In this document: positions 24,933 to 33,285 of the stretch, one piece after another | Numbering within the stretch: position 1 is the stretch's first letter | Layout: each line of letters begins with the position of its first letter | Assembly (NCBI RefSeq): GCF_036250065.1 | Contig: NZ_CP109199.1 | Location: 3,906,001 to 3,970,000 of the forward strand | Source: Micromonospora sp. NBC_01699 | GTDB lineage: Bacteria > Actinomycetota > Actinomycetes > Mycobacteriales > Micromonosporaceae | DNA length: 64,000 bases | Reading direction: 5' to 3' | Position numbers and translations under genes: made by a program | Notes under the pieces: model-generated | What the model saw: the letters and a program-made list of their open reading frames with translations, nothing else | Databases searched by the model: none | Told to the model about the DNA's origin: nothing

Positions 24933-26224
24933 GCGGGAACGCGCGCCGCCCGCTGCGGATCCGGGCCGCCGGGGAGGGCACCCGGGTCAACCGCCTGGAA
25001 CTCTTCTTCGACCTGGTCTTCGTCTACGCCTTCTTCAACGTCTCACGGGCGACCACCGACAACCTCACCGGCATCGGTCTGCTGCACGCGCTGCTGATCA
25101 TCGCGCTGCTCTGGTGGTGCTGGGTCGCCTACGCCTGGGCCGGCAACGCGATCCGGTCCGGCGAGGGAATGGTGCCGGCGGTGCTGTTCCCGGTCATGGC
25201 CGCGATCTTCGTCGTGGCCCTGACCGTCGAGGAGGCATTCTTCGACATCCCCGGTGGCCTGTCCGGCCCGCTCGTCTTCGCCTGCTGCTATTTCGTGATC
25301 CGGATGCTGTACGTGGTGTTGCAGTGGCACGCCGCCGCCGACCAGCCGCAACTGCGCGTCCAGATGGTCCGGGTCAGCGCGACGATAGTGGTCGCCACCG
25401 GGTTCCTGCTGCTCGCCGCGTTGGTGCCGGAGATGCTGCTGCACGGGTCGGCCCGTACCTGGACCCAGATCGGCTTCTGGCTGCTCGCCGTGGTGGTCGA
25501 GTACTGCTCCGGTTTCCTGGCGGCCCCGACCGGCTGGCGGATCGCCTCGGCCGACCACTGGGCCGAACGCTTCTCGCTGATCCTGCTGGTCGCGTTCGGC
25601 GAACTGATCATCTCGGTCGGGGTCGGCGGCACCCAGCTCCCCCATCCGATCACCTGGCCGCTGATCATCGCGGCGGTGCTCGGCATCATGGTGACCGCCG
25701 CCCTCTGGTGGGCGTACTTCGACATCGTGGCGCTCGCCGCCGAGCAGGCGCTGCACGCCGCGCACGGGCTGCACCGGGTGGTACTCGCCCGGGACGCCTA
25801 CATCTACCTGCACCTGCCGATGATCGCCGGGCTGATGCTGCTGTCGCTGGGCGGCAAGGAGGCGCTCAAGCACATCGGCGACCCGAACATCGGATCCGTC
25901 CCGATACACCCGGTCGCGATCACCCTGCTGTACGGCGGGATGATCCTCTATCTGCTCGGCCACCTCGGCTTCCAGGTGCGCATGCTGGGCACGGTGACCT
26001 GGACCCGGGTCGGCACGATCACGCTGACCGCCGCGCTGATCCCGCTCGCCGTCAACGTGCCCGGACTGATGGCCCTGGTCCTGCTGGCCGCGACGAGCGT
26101 CGCCCTCGTCGGCAGTGAACTCGTCCTGCTCGCCAGCTCCCGCCGCAGCATCCGGGCGGCGGTCCTGGAGGAGCGTCTCGCGAGCGAGGCCCGGGAGACC
26201 GCCTGGCGCCGCCAACACCGGTGA
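24929..26224 (+). CDS. Low temperature requirement A (LtrA) family membrane protein
   Basis: 431 aa with about 11-12 hydrophobic helices. The family signature is at the N-terminus: NRLELFFDLVFVYAFFNVSR. Other LtrA features are WWCWVAYAWAGNAIRSGEG and RFSLILLVAFGELIISVGVG. The GTG start overlaps the MFS stop (GTGA). Family function is not established; it was named from a Listeria mutant with poor growth in the cold. The final polar helix (SRRSIRAAVLEERLASEARE) is cytoplasmic. It is the last gene of the SDR-MFS-LtrA chain. Confidence 0.88.
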   Translation: MSGNARRPLRIRAAGEGTRVNRLELFFDLVFVYAFFNVSRATTDNLTGIGLLHALLIIALLWWCWVAYAWAGNAIRSGEGMVPAVLFPVMAAIFVVALTVEEAFFDIPGGLSGPLVFACCYFVIRMLYVVLQWHAAADQPQLRVQMVRVSATIVVATGFLLLAALVPEMLLHGSARTWTQIGFWLLAVVVEYCSGFLAAPTGWRIASADHWAERFSLILLVAFGELIISVGVGGTQLPHPITWPLIIAAVLGIMVTAALWWAYFDIVALAAEQALHAAHGLHRVVLARDAYIYLHLPMIAGLMLLSLGGKEALKHIGDPNIGSVPIHPVAITLLYGGMILYLLGHLGFQVRMLGTVTWTRVGTITLTAALIPLAVNVPGLMALVLLAATSVALVGSELVLLASSRRSIRAAVLEERLASEARETAWRRQHR

Positions 26225-26393
26225 CGAACGGCCCGGCCGCGGTCCGGACGAGCCACGACCGACCCGCCCCGACGGAAAGATCCACATCCGGTACCGGCGC
26301 CGCCCGCCCCGGGGTCGTTAGGATTCGACCGGTGAGCTGCCCGGCACCGGCGCACCGCGACCGGTGCCCACCGGCGGCGGAAATGGGGAGAAG

Positions 26394-27593
26394 ATGGGCC
26401 TGCGCCAGGACGCCGCGACAATCCAGGACGAGTTGGCCGCGCTCCGCCGGGAGCTGCACCAGATCCCGGAGATCGGCCTGCACCTGCCACGGACCCAGGA
26501 ACGGGTGCTCGCCGCGCTCGCCCCGCTGCCACTGGAGATCAGCACCGGCACCGACCTCACCTCGATCACCGCCGTGCTGCGCGGCGGCCGTCCCGGCCCG
26601 GCGGTGCTGCTCCGGGGGGACATGGACGCCCTGCCCGTCGCCGAGGGCATCTCCGGCCTGGCCTACGCCTCCCGGCACGACGGCGTCATGCACGCCTGCG
26701 GCCACGACCTGCACACCGCCGGGCTGGTCGGCGCCGCGCGACTGCTCAGCGCCCGCCGCGACGAACTCGCCGGGGACGTGGTGTTCATGTTCCAGCCCGG
26801 CGAGGAGGGCTTCGACGGCGCCAGCCACATGATCTCCGAGGGGGTGCTTACCGCCGCCGGCCGCCCGGTCGTCGCCGCGTACGGGCTGCACGTGCTCTCC
26901 GGCACCCTCGACCGGGGTGTCTTCTCGTCCCGGCCCGGCTCGCTGATGGCCGCCTCCGCCGGGCTGTTCGTCCGGGTTGTCGGGGCCGGCGGGCACGGCT
27001 CCACCCCGCACCGCACACTCGACCCGATCCCGGTCGCCGCCGAGATGGTCACCGCGTTGCAGACCATGGTCACCCGCCGGTTCGACGTGTTCGACCCGGT
27101 GGTGCTGACCGTCGGCGTGTTCCAGGCCGGCACCCGGCGCAACATCATCCCGGACGACGCGAACTTCGAGGCGACCGTACGGAGCTTCTCCTCGGAGACG
27201 AACGCACAGGCCGGCGCGTACGCGATCGAGCTGTGCGAGCACATCGCCGCCGCGCACGGGATGCGGGCCGAGGTCCGGTTCGAGCAGGAGTACCCGGCGA
27301 CGGTCAACGACGCCACCGAGCACGAGTTCGTCGCGGCGACCGTACGCGACGTGTTCGGCCCGGACCGGTTCGCGGACCTGGTCGAACCGATGACCGGCTC
27401 CGAGGACTTCTCCCGCGTCCTGGACCTGGTACCGGGGGCGTACCTCTTCCTCGGCGCCTGCGTTGGCGACCCGAAGACGGCACCGAGCAACCACTCGCCA
27501 CGGGCCGCCTTCGACGACAGCGTGCTCGCCGACGGGGCCGCCCTGCTCGCCGAACTCGCCGTCCGGCGACTCAGCCCGCCGCGCGTACCCTGA
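26394..27593 (+). CDS. M20-family metal-dependent amidohydrolase
   Basis: 399 aa. Di-zinc peptidase M20D features: RELHQIPEIGLHLPRTQERV, RGDMDALPV, HACGHDLHTAGLVGAARLL, FQPGEEGFDGASHM, the dimerisation domain with GAGGHGSTPHRTLDPIPVAAEMVTALQTMV, and GSEDFSRVL near the end. Members hydrolyse N-acyl amino acids, such as hippurate or IAA conjugates. ATG 26394 follows GGGGAG at tight spacing; an in-frame GTG 30 nt upstream has no ribosome binding site. Substrate not predictable. Confidence 0.88.
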   Translation: MGLRQDAATIQDELAALRRELHQIPEIGLHLPRTQERVLAALAPLPLEISTGTDLTSITAVLRGGRPGPAVLLRGDMDALPVAEGISGLAYASRHDGVMHACGHDLHTAGLVGAARLLSARRDELAGDVVFMFQPGEEGFDGASHMISEGVLTAAGRPVVAAYGLHVLSGTLDRGVFSSRPGSLMAASAGLFVRVVGAGGHGSTPHRTLDPIPVAAEMVTALQTMVTRRFDVFDPVVLTVGVFQAGTRRNIIPDDANFEATVRSFSSETNAQAGAYAIELCEHIAAAHGMRAEVRFEQEYPATVNDATEHEFVAATVRDVFGPDRFADLVEPMTGSEDFSRVLDLVPGAYLFLGACVGDPKTAPSNHSPRAAFDDSVLADGAALLAELAVRRLSPPRVP

Positions 27594-27645
27594 CCAATAC
27601 CGTGGGTGCACCCACCGCTGGCCCCCGTACAGGGAGGTAGCCCCG

Positions 27646-28314
27646 ATGAGTACGACCGGCGACCCGTTCTCCGTCCGGCTCCGTCAGGCGACCTGGTCCG
27701 AGCATCAGGCGGCCGAGTCCGAGAGGTACGTCTCGGCGCTGATCGCGGGTGACCTCGACCGCGCCGACTACGCCACCCTGGTGGCCCAGCACCACGCCAT
27801 CTACCGGGCGTTGGAGACCGTCGCCGACGAACTGCGCGACCACCCGGTGGTGGGGCGGTTCGTCGACGACCGGCTGACCCGGCTGCCCGCGCTCGACGCC
27901 GACCTGGAGTTCCTCGCCGGGCCGGACTGGGCCGACCACCTACCGACCAACCCGACCACCCTGGCGTACGCGGCCCGGATCCGTACGGTCGGCGCGTCCT
28001 GGCCGGCCGGGTTCGTCGCCCACCACTACACCCGCTACCTGGGCGACCTCTCCGGCGGGCTGGCCATCGGCCGGGCGCTGAGCCGCACCTACCGCCTCGG
28101 TGACGGCCCCGGCGCGACGTTCTACCGGTTCGCCGGGATCCCCGACCCGCGCGCCTACAAACAGGCGTACCGGGAACGCCTGGACGCGCTGCCGCTGGAC
28201 GAGGGCCAACGGGTGGCGGTCGTCGACGAGGTCCGGGTCGCCTACCGGTGCAACATCGCCGTACTCTCCGAACTCGGGCGGGCGACGGGCCGGGCCGGAG
28301 AGGTGGCGGCATGA
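27646..28314 (+). CDS. Biliverdin-producing heme oxygenase
   Basis: 222 aa, all-helical HO family. The proximal heme-ligand histidine lies in the first helix (RLRQATWSEHQAAES), and the distal helix contains HHYTRYLGDLSGGLAIGRAL with the flexible GDLSGG. It cleaves heme to biliverdin, CO and Fe2+ for iron recovery or heme detoxification. AGGGAGG at 27631-27637 precedes the ATG. Its stop overlaps the ATG of a DUF2470 gene, a domain often fused to heme-binding or heme-oxidising proteins, which supports joint function. Confidence 0.9.
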   Translation: MSTTGDPFSVRLRQATWSEHQAAESERYVSALIAGDLDRADYATLVAQHHAIYRALETVADELRDHPVVGRFVDDRLTRLPALDADLEFLAGPDWADHLPTNPTTLAYAARIRTVGASWPAGFVAHHYTRYLGDLSGGLAIGRALSRTYRLGDGPGATFYRFAGIPDPRAYKQAYRERLDALPLDEGQRVAVVDEVRVAYRCNIAVLSELGRATGRAGEVAA

Positions 28315-28622
28315 GCGACACGGACGTGTTCACCCCGGACGTGGTCGCCGCGATCGGTCGCCACATGAACGACGACCACGCCGACGACTCGCTGCTCATC
28401 TGCCGTACGCTCGGTGGCCAGCCGGACGCGACCGGGGCCCGGATGAGCGGCCTGGACGCCGACGGCATCGAGTTCGACGCCGCCGTCGACGGCATCACCG
28501 TGCCGGTCCGGGTCCCGTTCGGGCACCGGCTGACCGAGCGGGCCGAGGTCCGCCGGGAGGTGGTCCGGATGTACCGCGAGGCGTGCGAGTCGCTCGGCTT
28601 GCAACCGGGGCAACCGGGATGA
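28311..28622 (+). CDS. DUF2470 domain protein, heme-associated
   Basis: 103 aa consisting of one DUF2470 domain: VVAAIGRHMNDDHADDSLLICRTLGG with conserved histidines, then MSGLDADGIEFDA and VRVPFGHRLTERAEVRREVVRMYREA. In HugZ/HutZ and related pyridoxamine-oxidase-fold proteins this domain forms the C-terminal part that completes the heme site. Here it is a separate chain, translationally coupled (ATGA) to heme oxygenase. It may bind heme or deliver it; that is inference. Confidence 0.84.
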   Translation: MSDTDVFTPDVVAAIGRHMNDDHADDSLLICRTLGGQPDATGARMSGLDADGIEFDAAVDGITVPVRVPFGHRLTERAEVRREVVRMYREACESLGLQPGQPG

Positions 28623-28698
28623 CCCGTGTTCGTCCCCACCCGCCGGGTCCATCGTGGAGCCGGGACCGATTCGCCGCAGGATGAGAGGCACCACAGAC

Positions 28699-29574
28699 GT
28701 GACCAGCGCAGTTCCGCAACGGGTCCTGGTGACCGGCGCCGCCGGGCTGATCGGCCGGGCCGTCCTGGCCGACCTCGCCGACCGGGGCGTGTCGGCGACC
28801 GCACTCGTCCTGGCGGCCGCCGACGACCTGCCGGCGAGCCGGATCGTGGTCGGTGACGCCGGTGACCCCGAGATCGTCCGCTCCGCGCTGGACGGCGTGG
28901 ACGCCGTGGTGCACCTGGCGGCGATCCCGGCACCGCACCTGGACACCGCCCAGGCGGTGTTCACCCGCAACACCCGGGCGACCTTCGCCGTGCTGGAGGA
29001 GGCCGGCAGGGCCGGCGTACGCCGGGCGGTGATCGCGTCCAGCTTCTCGGTGACCGGCCTGCCGTGGGCCGACGTGGACCTGCATCCGGCGTACGTGCCG
29101 GTCGACGAGCGGCTGCCGTTGCAGGTGACCGACCCGTACGCGCTCGGCAAGCAGGCCGACGAGGCGACCGCCGAGATGATGGCCCGCCGGCACGGGGGCA
29201 GCGTCGTCGCGCTCCGGCTGCCGTTCGTCGGACAGCACGACGACCGGTTGGCCCACCGGTCCGCCGAGTTCGCGCGGGACCCGGGCTCCGGCGCCGGGGA
29301 TCTGTGGAGCTACCTCGACGTACGCGACGCCGCGCGGGCCTGCTGGCTCGGGCTCACCCGGCCCGGTCCGGGAGCGCACGTGCTCTTCGTCGCCGCCGAC
29401 GACATCCTCGCCCCGTTCCCGACCGCCGAACTGCTCGACCGGTACCACCCCGACGTGCCCCGGCGGGCGGCGCTGCCCGGCCGGTCCTCGGCGATCGACA
29501 CCCGGGCCGCCCGGGACGTGCTGGGCTTCGAACCGGAACACCGGTACGTGGCCGATCCGGCACTCCTGTCCTGA
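28699..29574 (+). CDS. NAD-dependent epimerase family protein (uronate dehydrogenase-like)
   Basis: 291 aa from GTG 28699, which follows GAGAGG; ATG 28681 is the alternative. Rossmann motif VLVTGAAGLIGRAVLADL, VVHLAAIPAP, Ser in ASSFSVTG and the YxxxK pair in DPYALGKQADEATAE. The HLAAIPAP and PYALGK segments resemble bacterial uronate dehydrogenase and related short extended-SDR proteins. The next gene belongs to the mannonate/gluconate dehydratase group, so a sugar-acid pathway is plausible. Confidence 0.8.
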   Translation: MTSAVPQRVLVTGAAGLIGRAVLADLADRGVSATALVLAAADDLPASRIVVGDAGDPEIVRSALDGVDAVVHLAAIPAPHLDTAQAVFTRNTRATFAVLEEAGRAGVRRAVIASSFSVTGLPWADVDLHPAYVPVDERLPLQVTDPYALGKQADEATAEMMARRHGGSVVALRLPFVGQHDDRLAHRSAEFARDPGSGAGDLWSYLDVRDAARACWLGLTRPGPGAHVLFVAADDILAPFPTAELLDRYHPDVPRRAALPGRSSAIDTRAARDVLGFEPEHRYVADPALLS

Positions 29575-29653
29575 GCCGGCTCCCGCCACCCCCGCCCCCA
29601 CCACCCCCGCGCCGCCGGCTGATCGGCGTGCCCGCACGAGCCGAAGAGGACCG

Positions 29654-30928
29654 ATGACCGAGGCCGAACTGCCCGTACTGCCCGAGACCCAGGCGCCCTG
29701 GCCGGCCCGGGACGGCGTGCGGATCACCCGGGTACGGGCGATCGTCACCGCGCCCGAGGGGCCGCCGCTGGTGGTGGTCCGGATCGACACCAACGAACCC
29801 GGCCTGTACGGGCTCGGCTGCGCCACCTTCACCCAGCGGTTCGCCGCCGTGGTCGCGACCATCGAGCAGCACGTGGCGCCGATGCTGATCGGTCGGCACC
29901 CGGCCGACATCGAGGACATCTTCCGGATGGTCCACTTCTCGTCGTACTGGCGTAACGGGCCGGTGACCAACAACGCGCTGGCTGGGGTGGACCTGGCGCT
30001 GTGGGACATCGCCGGCAAGCGGGCCGGGATGCCGGTCTACGAACTGCTCGGCGGGCGGGTCCGCACCGCCGCCCAGTGTTACAGCCACGCGGGCGGGTCG
30101 ACCGTGACCGAGACCCTGGACCAGGCGCGGGAGCTCATGGCGGCCGGCTACCGGCACATCCGGCTCCAGGTCGGTCAGCCGGGCCTGGGCGCGTACGGCG
30201 CCGCCGGGGTGGGCGGCGGCTACCCGGGGCAGCCGTACCCGGACGGGTGGGACGTGCAGCAGTACCTGCGGACCACCCCGGCGCTGTTCGCCGCCGCCCG
30301 TACCGAGTTGGGCGAGGAGGTGGAGCTGCTGCACGACGTACACAGCCGGCTCACGCCGAAGCAGGTGGTGCTGCTGGCCCGCGCGCTGGAACCGTACCGG
30401 TTGTTCTTCCTGGAGGACGTGATCGCGCCGGAGGAGTACGACCGGCTGCCGCAGATCCGCGCCGAGTCGCCGGTGCCGATCGCGGTCGGCGAGCAGGTCA
30501 GCTCGGTCGCGGACGCCGCCCGGCTGGTCCTCGGCGGCGGGGTGGACCTGCTCCGGCTGCACATCACCGCGGTCGGCGGGCTGACCCCGACCCGCAAGCT
30601 GGTGGCGCTCTGCGAGCTGACCGGGGTGAAGACCGCCTGGCACGCGCCGGCCGACGTCTCCCCGATCGGTGCGGCGGCGAACGTGGCCCTCGACGTCACC
30701 ACGCCCGCGTTCGGTATCCAGGAGGGCCACGAGTACAACGAGGCCGCCCGCGAGGTCTTCCCCGGCACGCTGGTGGCCCGCAACGGTTACCTCTACCCGA
30801 ACGACGCACCCGGTTGGGGAATCGAGTTGGACGAGCGGCTCGCCGCGAACTACCCGCCAGTCACCCACCTGCACGAACGCTGGTCGGCGCGGGTCCGCCG
30901 CCCGGACGGCGGCATCGAGGCGCCGTAG
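29654..30928 (+). CDS. Enolase-superfamily sugar-acid dehydratase (ManD/RspA group)
   Basis: 424 aa. The N-terminal capping domain contains the ManD-type YGLGCATFTQR. The barrel domain shows LAGVDLALWDIAGKRAGMPVYELLGGRV, then AQCYSHAGG, HIRLQVGQPG, the metal-ligand strands LLHDVHSRL, LFFLEDVI and AVGEQVSS, and WHAPADVSPIG. This is the D-mannonate/D-gluconate dehydratase subgroup of the mandelate racemase clan, making 2-keto-3-deoxy acids. ATG follows GAAGAGGACC. Several members of this group are very slow or inactive, so the substrate is open. Confidence 0.86.
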   Translation: MTEAELPVLPETQAPWPARDGVRITRVRAIVTAPEGPPLVVVRIDTNEPGLYGLGCATFTQRFAAVVATIEQHVAPMLIGRHPADIEDIFRMVHFSSYWRNGPVTNNALAGVDLALWDIAGKRAGMPVYELLGGRVRTAAQCYSHAGGSTVTETLDQARELMAAGYRHIRLQVGQPGLGAYGAAGVGGGYPGQPYPDGWDVQQYLRTTPALFAAARTELGEEVELLHDVHSRLTPKQVVLLARALEPYRLFFLEDVIAPEEYDRLPQIRAESPVPIAVGEQVSSVADAARLVLGGGVDLLRLHITAVGGLTPTRKLVALCELTGVKTAWHAPADVSPIGAAANVALDVTTPAFGIQEGHEYNEAAREVFPGTLVARNGYLYPNDAPGWGIELDERLAANYPPVTHLHERWSARVRRPDGGIEAP

Positions 30929-30965
30929 GTGTCACCCGGTCCGGTGGGGCCGGGCCGGCGGGTGG

Positions 30966-32006
30966 TCAGCGGTGGAAGCCGACGAACCAGCCGGGGTGGT
31001 CGGTGTACCGCATCGGGTGGCGGCGCGGGTCCGCGACGCCGAGACCGGTGCTGGCCAGCAGCTGTTGGACGCCGCCGTCGCCGGTGCGGTGGTAGCCGGT
31101 GGGAACACAGTCCCGCACGTCCGGGGAGCCACCGGCGGACAGGTTGAAGTCGCCGCCGACGACCACCGGGGCGGTCGACCCGACCGTTGCCCGGATCGCG
31201 GGTATCTCGACGTCCAGCAGCCGCCGGCACTGTCGCATCGCGATCGACGACGACAGGTACGTCAGGTGCGTCGTACAGGCGTAGTAGGTGCCGGCCGCCG
31301 CCACGCACAGCCACACCCGCAGCTCGTCCGGGTAGCCGCCCTGGTCCGGGTAGAGCCCGTTGAACACCGACACGGCACCCCGGTCGGCGGCGGGCACCCG
31401 GCCGAGGATCCCGATGCCGTACGCGTCGCCGTTGCGGCACCGGTAGGGTCGCGAGCCGTCGGGCAGGTCCCCGGCCGGTTGGAACGCCCAGAAGACCCGG
31501 TCGGCCGGGAAGTTGCGGACCATCGCCGGGTGCAGGGCGGTCGCCACGTCGTCGCGGCAGATCTCGTTGAGGGTCACCACCTGCGGGCGCAGCGCCGTGA
31601 TCGCCGCGTACGCCTCACCGACCGCCCGGCCGTTGTTCAGCGCCGCGTAGCAACCGGCAAAGCCGCTGTTGCAGAGGTTGAGCTGGAGTACGCCGAAGGG
31701 AGTTCCGCCGGACGGTGTCGGCGACCGGTCCGGGCTCGGCTCCGGCTCCGGCTCCGGCTCCGGCTCACGACCGTCCCCGGCACCGCCCCACCCGCCCAAC
31801 TCGGCGCAGGGTCCCACCTCGGGACAGAACCGCTGTACGCCGGAGACCGGGTCGACCTGCGGCCGGGGCCGTCCCGGCTGGACCGGGGCTGATCCGGCGA
31901 CCACCGCCAGCGACAGCAGCACGATGAGTCCGGCGACGGCCCCGATGCCGGTCGAACCGCGTTCCGTGCGCCGCCGGGGGAGCCTCGGGAGGAAAGTCAT
32001 TCGCAC
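30966..32006 (-). CDS. Secreted endonuclease/exonuclease/phosphatase-family protein
   Basis: 346 aa. An N-terminal arginine-rich stretch and hydrophobic helix (GIGAVAGLIVLLSLAVVAGSA) act as signal or anchor. An Asp/Glu-Pro linker (EPEPEPEPEP) follows, then a DNase I-like domain with FGVLQLNLCNS, VVTLNEICRDD, VVVGGDFNLSA and the C-terminal YTDHPG (the usual SDH histidine). Several cysteine pairs suggest disulfides outside the cell. Likely an extracellular nuclease or phosphodiesterase. Start at 32006 or the next ATG at 32000. Confidence 0.82.
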   Translation of the reverse strand: MRMTFLPRLPRRRTERGSTGIGAVAGLIVLLSLAVVAGSAPVQPGRPRPQVDPVSGVQRFCPEVGPCAELGGWGGAGDGREPEPEPEPEPSPDRSPTPSGGTPFGVLQLNLCNSGFAGCYAALNNGRAVGEAYAAITALRPQVVTLNEICRDDVATALHPAMVRNFPADRVFWAFQPAGDLPDGSRPYRCRNGDAYGIGILGRVPAADRGAVSVFNGLYPDQGGYPDELRVWLCVAAAGTYYACTTHLTYLSSSIAMRQCRRLLDVEIPAIRATVGSTAPVVVGGDFNLSAGGSPDVRDCVPTGYHRTGDGGVQQLLASTGLGVADPRRHPMRYTDHPGWFVGFHR

Positions 32007-32461
32007 GCGCCGCCCCGTCCGTCACCGAACCGGTGACGCCGTCGATGCCCACGCCGAACCGGGGTGAGATCTCGCCGAGGGTAACCGATGCCCGAGACCC
32101 GCCATGCTCGCACCGGTATCCCGCCGATGGCCCGCGTGCGCCGGGAAGCACGTTCCGGGTGAACGACAACCGAAGCGGCGATGGCCGGCAGGTGGTCCTC
32201 TACAAACTCGCTGGACTGGTCTGACAACGGAGCGTAGGCCCTGGCCAGGCCCCGGCCGTTGTCGAGATCACTGTCTTGTTTCTGACTGGCGGTCTTTGCG
32301 CAGGTCGCCTCGATCAACCTGTCGGACCGTACGAAATCAGGGTTTCGCGAGGTGGACCGGGGGGCGCAATATCTGCGGGGTCCTCGCCGGACCACGGCGA
32401 ACATCCCTGGCCGGCGGGCCCATCCTCTTCCCCGTTCACACCCATCACGAGGAGACACCCC
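32007..32461. other. 455-nt gene-less stretch before the carbonic anhydrase gene
   Basis: Between two divergent genes. Frames open through it show no ribosome binding site, family motif or consistent codon use. The only structure I see is a short GC hairpin-like run near 32240-32260 (GGCCCTGGCCAGGCCCCGGCC). The stretch must hold both promoters, but I cannot place them. Confidence 0.5.
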
Positions 32462-33172
32462 TTGTCTCAGCAGATCGTGTCCCGTCGCTCGCTGCTCGCC
32501 GCCGGTGGCCTCACCGCCGCCGGCGCGGCCGGCGTGCTCGGGCTCGCCGCCCCGGCCTCGGCCCACCAGGCCGAGCCGCCCGCACCCACCCCCACCACCG
32601 CTCTCAGCCGGCTCGTCGCCGGCAACAAGCGCTTCTACAAGGGCAACTCCCGGCACCCGCACCAGTCCCTGCGGGACCTGCACGAGTTGGCCGCCGGACA
32701 GCACCCGTTCGCGATCACGCTGGGCTGCGCCGACTCCCGGGTCGCCCCGGAGGTCCTGTTCGACCAGGGCCTCGGTGACCTGTTCGACAACCGGGTCGCC
32801 GGCAACATCGTGGACGACCTGCTGCTCGGCAGCATCGAGTTCGCAATCGAGGAGTTCGGGGTGCCGCTGATCGTGGTCCTCGGCCACGAGCGGTGCGGCG
32901 CCATCTCCGCCACCATCGACGCGATCGAGCACGGTGGCGAGGCCCCCGGCCACATCGGCACCATCGTCGAGGCCCTGCGTCCGATCATCGAGCCGCTGGT
33001 CGGCGGCCCCGGCGACGTGGTCGAGGCCGCCGTACAGGCGAACGTGCTCGCCCAGGTGCAGAACCTGCTCGACCAGAGCGAGATCGTCCGGGAAAAGGTC
33101 CACGCGGGCGCCCTCGGCATCGTCGGGGCCCGCTACGACCTCGACAACGGCAAGGTCACCCTGCTCGGCTAG
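32462..33172 (+). CDS. Tat-exported beta-class carbonic anhydrase
   Basis: 236 aa with TTG start after GAGGAG. The N-terminus is a twin-arginine signal (SRRSLLAAGGLTAAGAAGV, cleavage likely after ASA-H near residue 35). The mature part is a beta-carbonic anhydrase: zinc ligand Cys and the Asp/Arg dyad in GCADSRVAPE, then His and Cys in GHERCGAI. It interconverts CO2 and bicarbonate outside the membrane; Tat export fits insertion of zinc before transport. A perfect hairpin follows the gene. Confidence 0.92.
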   Translation: MSQQIVSRRSLLAAGGLTAAGAAGVLGLAAPASAHQAEPPAPTPTTALSRLVAGNKRFYKGNSRHPHQSLRDLHELAAGQHPFAITLGCADSRVAPEVLFDQGLGDLFDNRVAGNIVDDLLLGSIEFAIEEFGVPLIVVLGHERCGAISATIDAIEHGGEAPGHIGTIVEALRPIIEPLVGGPGDVVEAAVQANVLAQVQNLLDQSEIVREKVHAGALGIVGARYDLDNGKVTLLG

Positions 33173-33225
33173 AACCTTCCGGTACGACCACCGCCGGTCC
33201 GGGTCCGCCCGGCCGCCGACGAAAA

Positions 33226-33260
33226 GGTGCCCCGGTCCGCTGCTCGCGGACCGGGGCACC
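33226..33260. terminator. Bidirectional terminator between convergent genes
   Basis: Arms GGTGCCCCGGTCCGC (33226-33240) and GCGGACCGGGGCACC (33246-33260) are perfectly complementary over 15 bp around loop TGCTC. It lies between the carbonic anhydrase stop and the stop of the convergent phytase-like gene and can serve both. Confidence 0.85.
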
Positions 33261-33285
33261 CCTGGTTGGTAGTCGGGCTACCGGG

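Noticed and set aside
32276..32461. Longer N-terminus for the carbonic anhydrase
   Set aside because: The frame is open upstream, but the Tat signal begins right at the TTG at 32462 with GAGGAG before it; the extension would bury the signal peptide.
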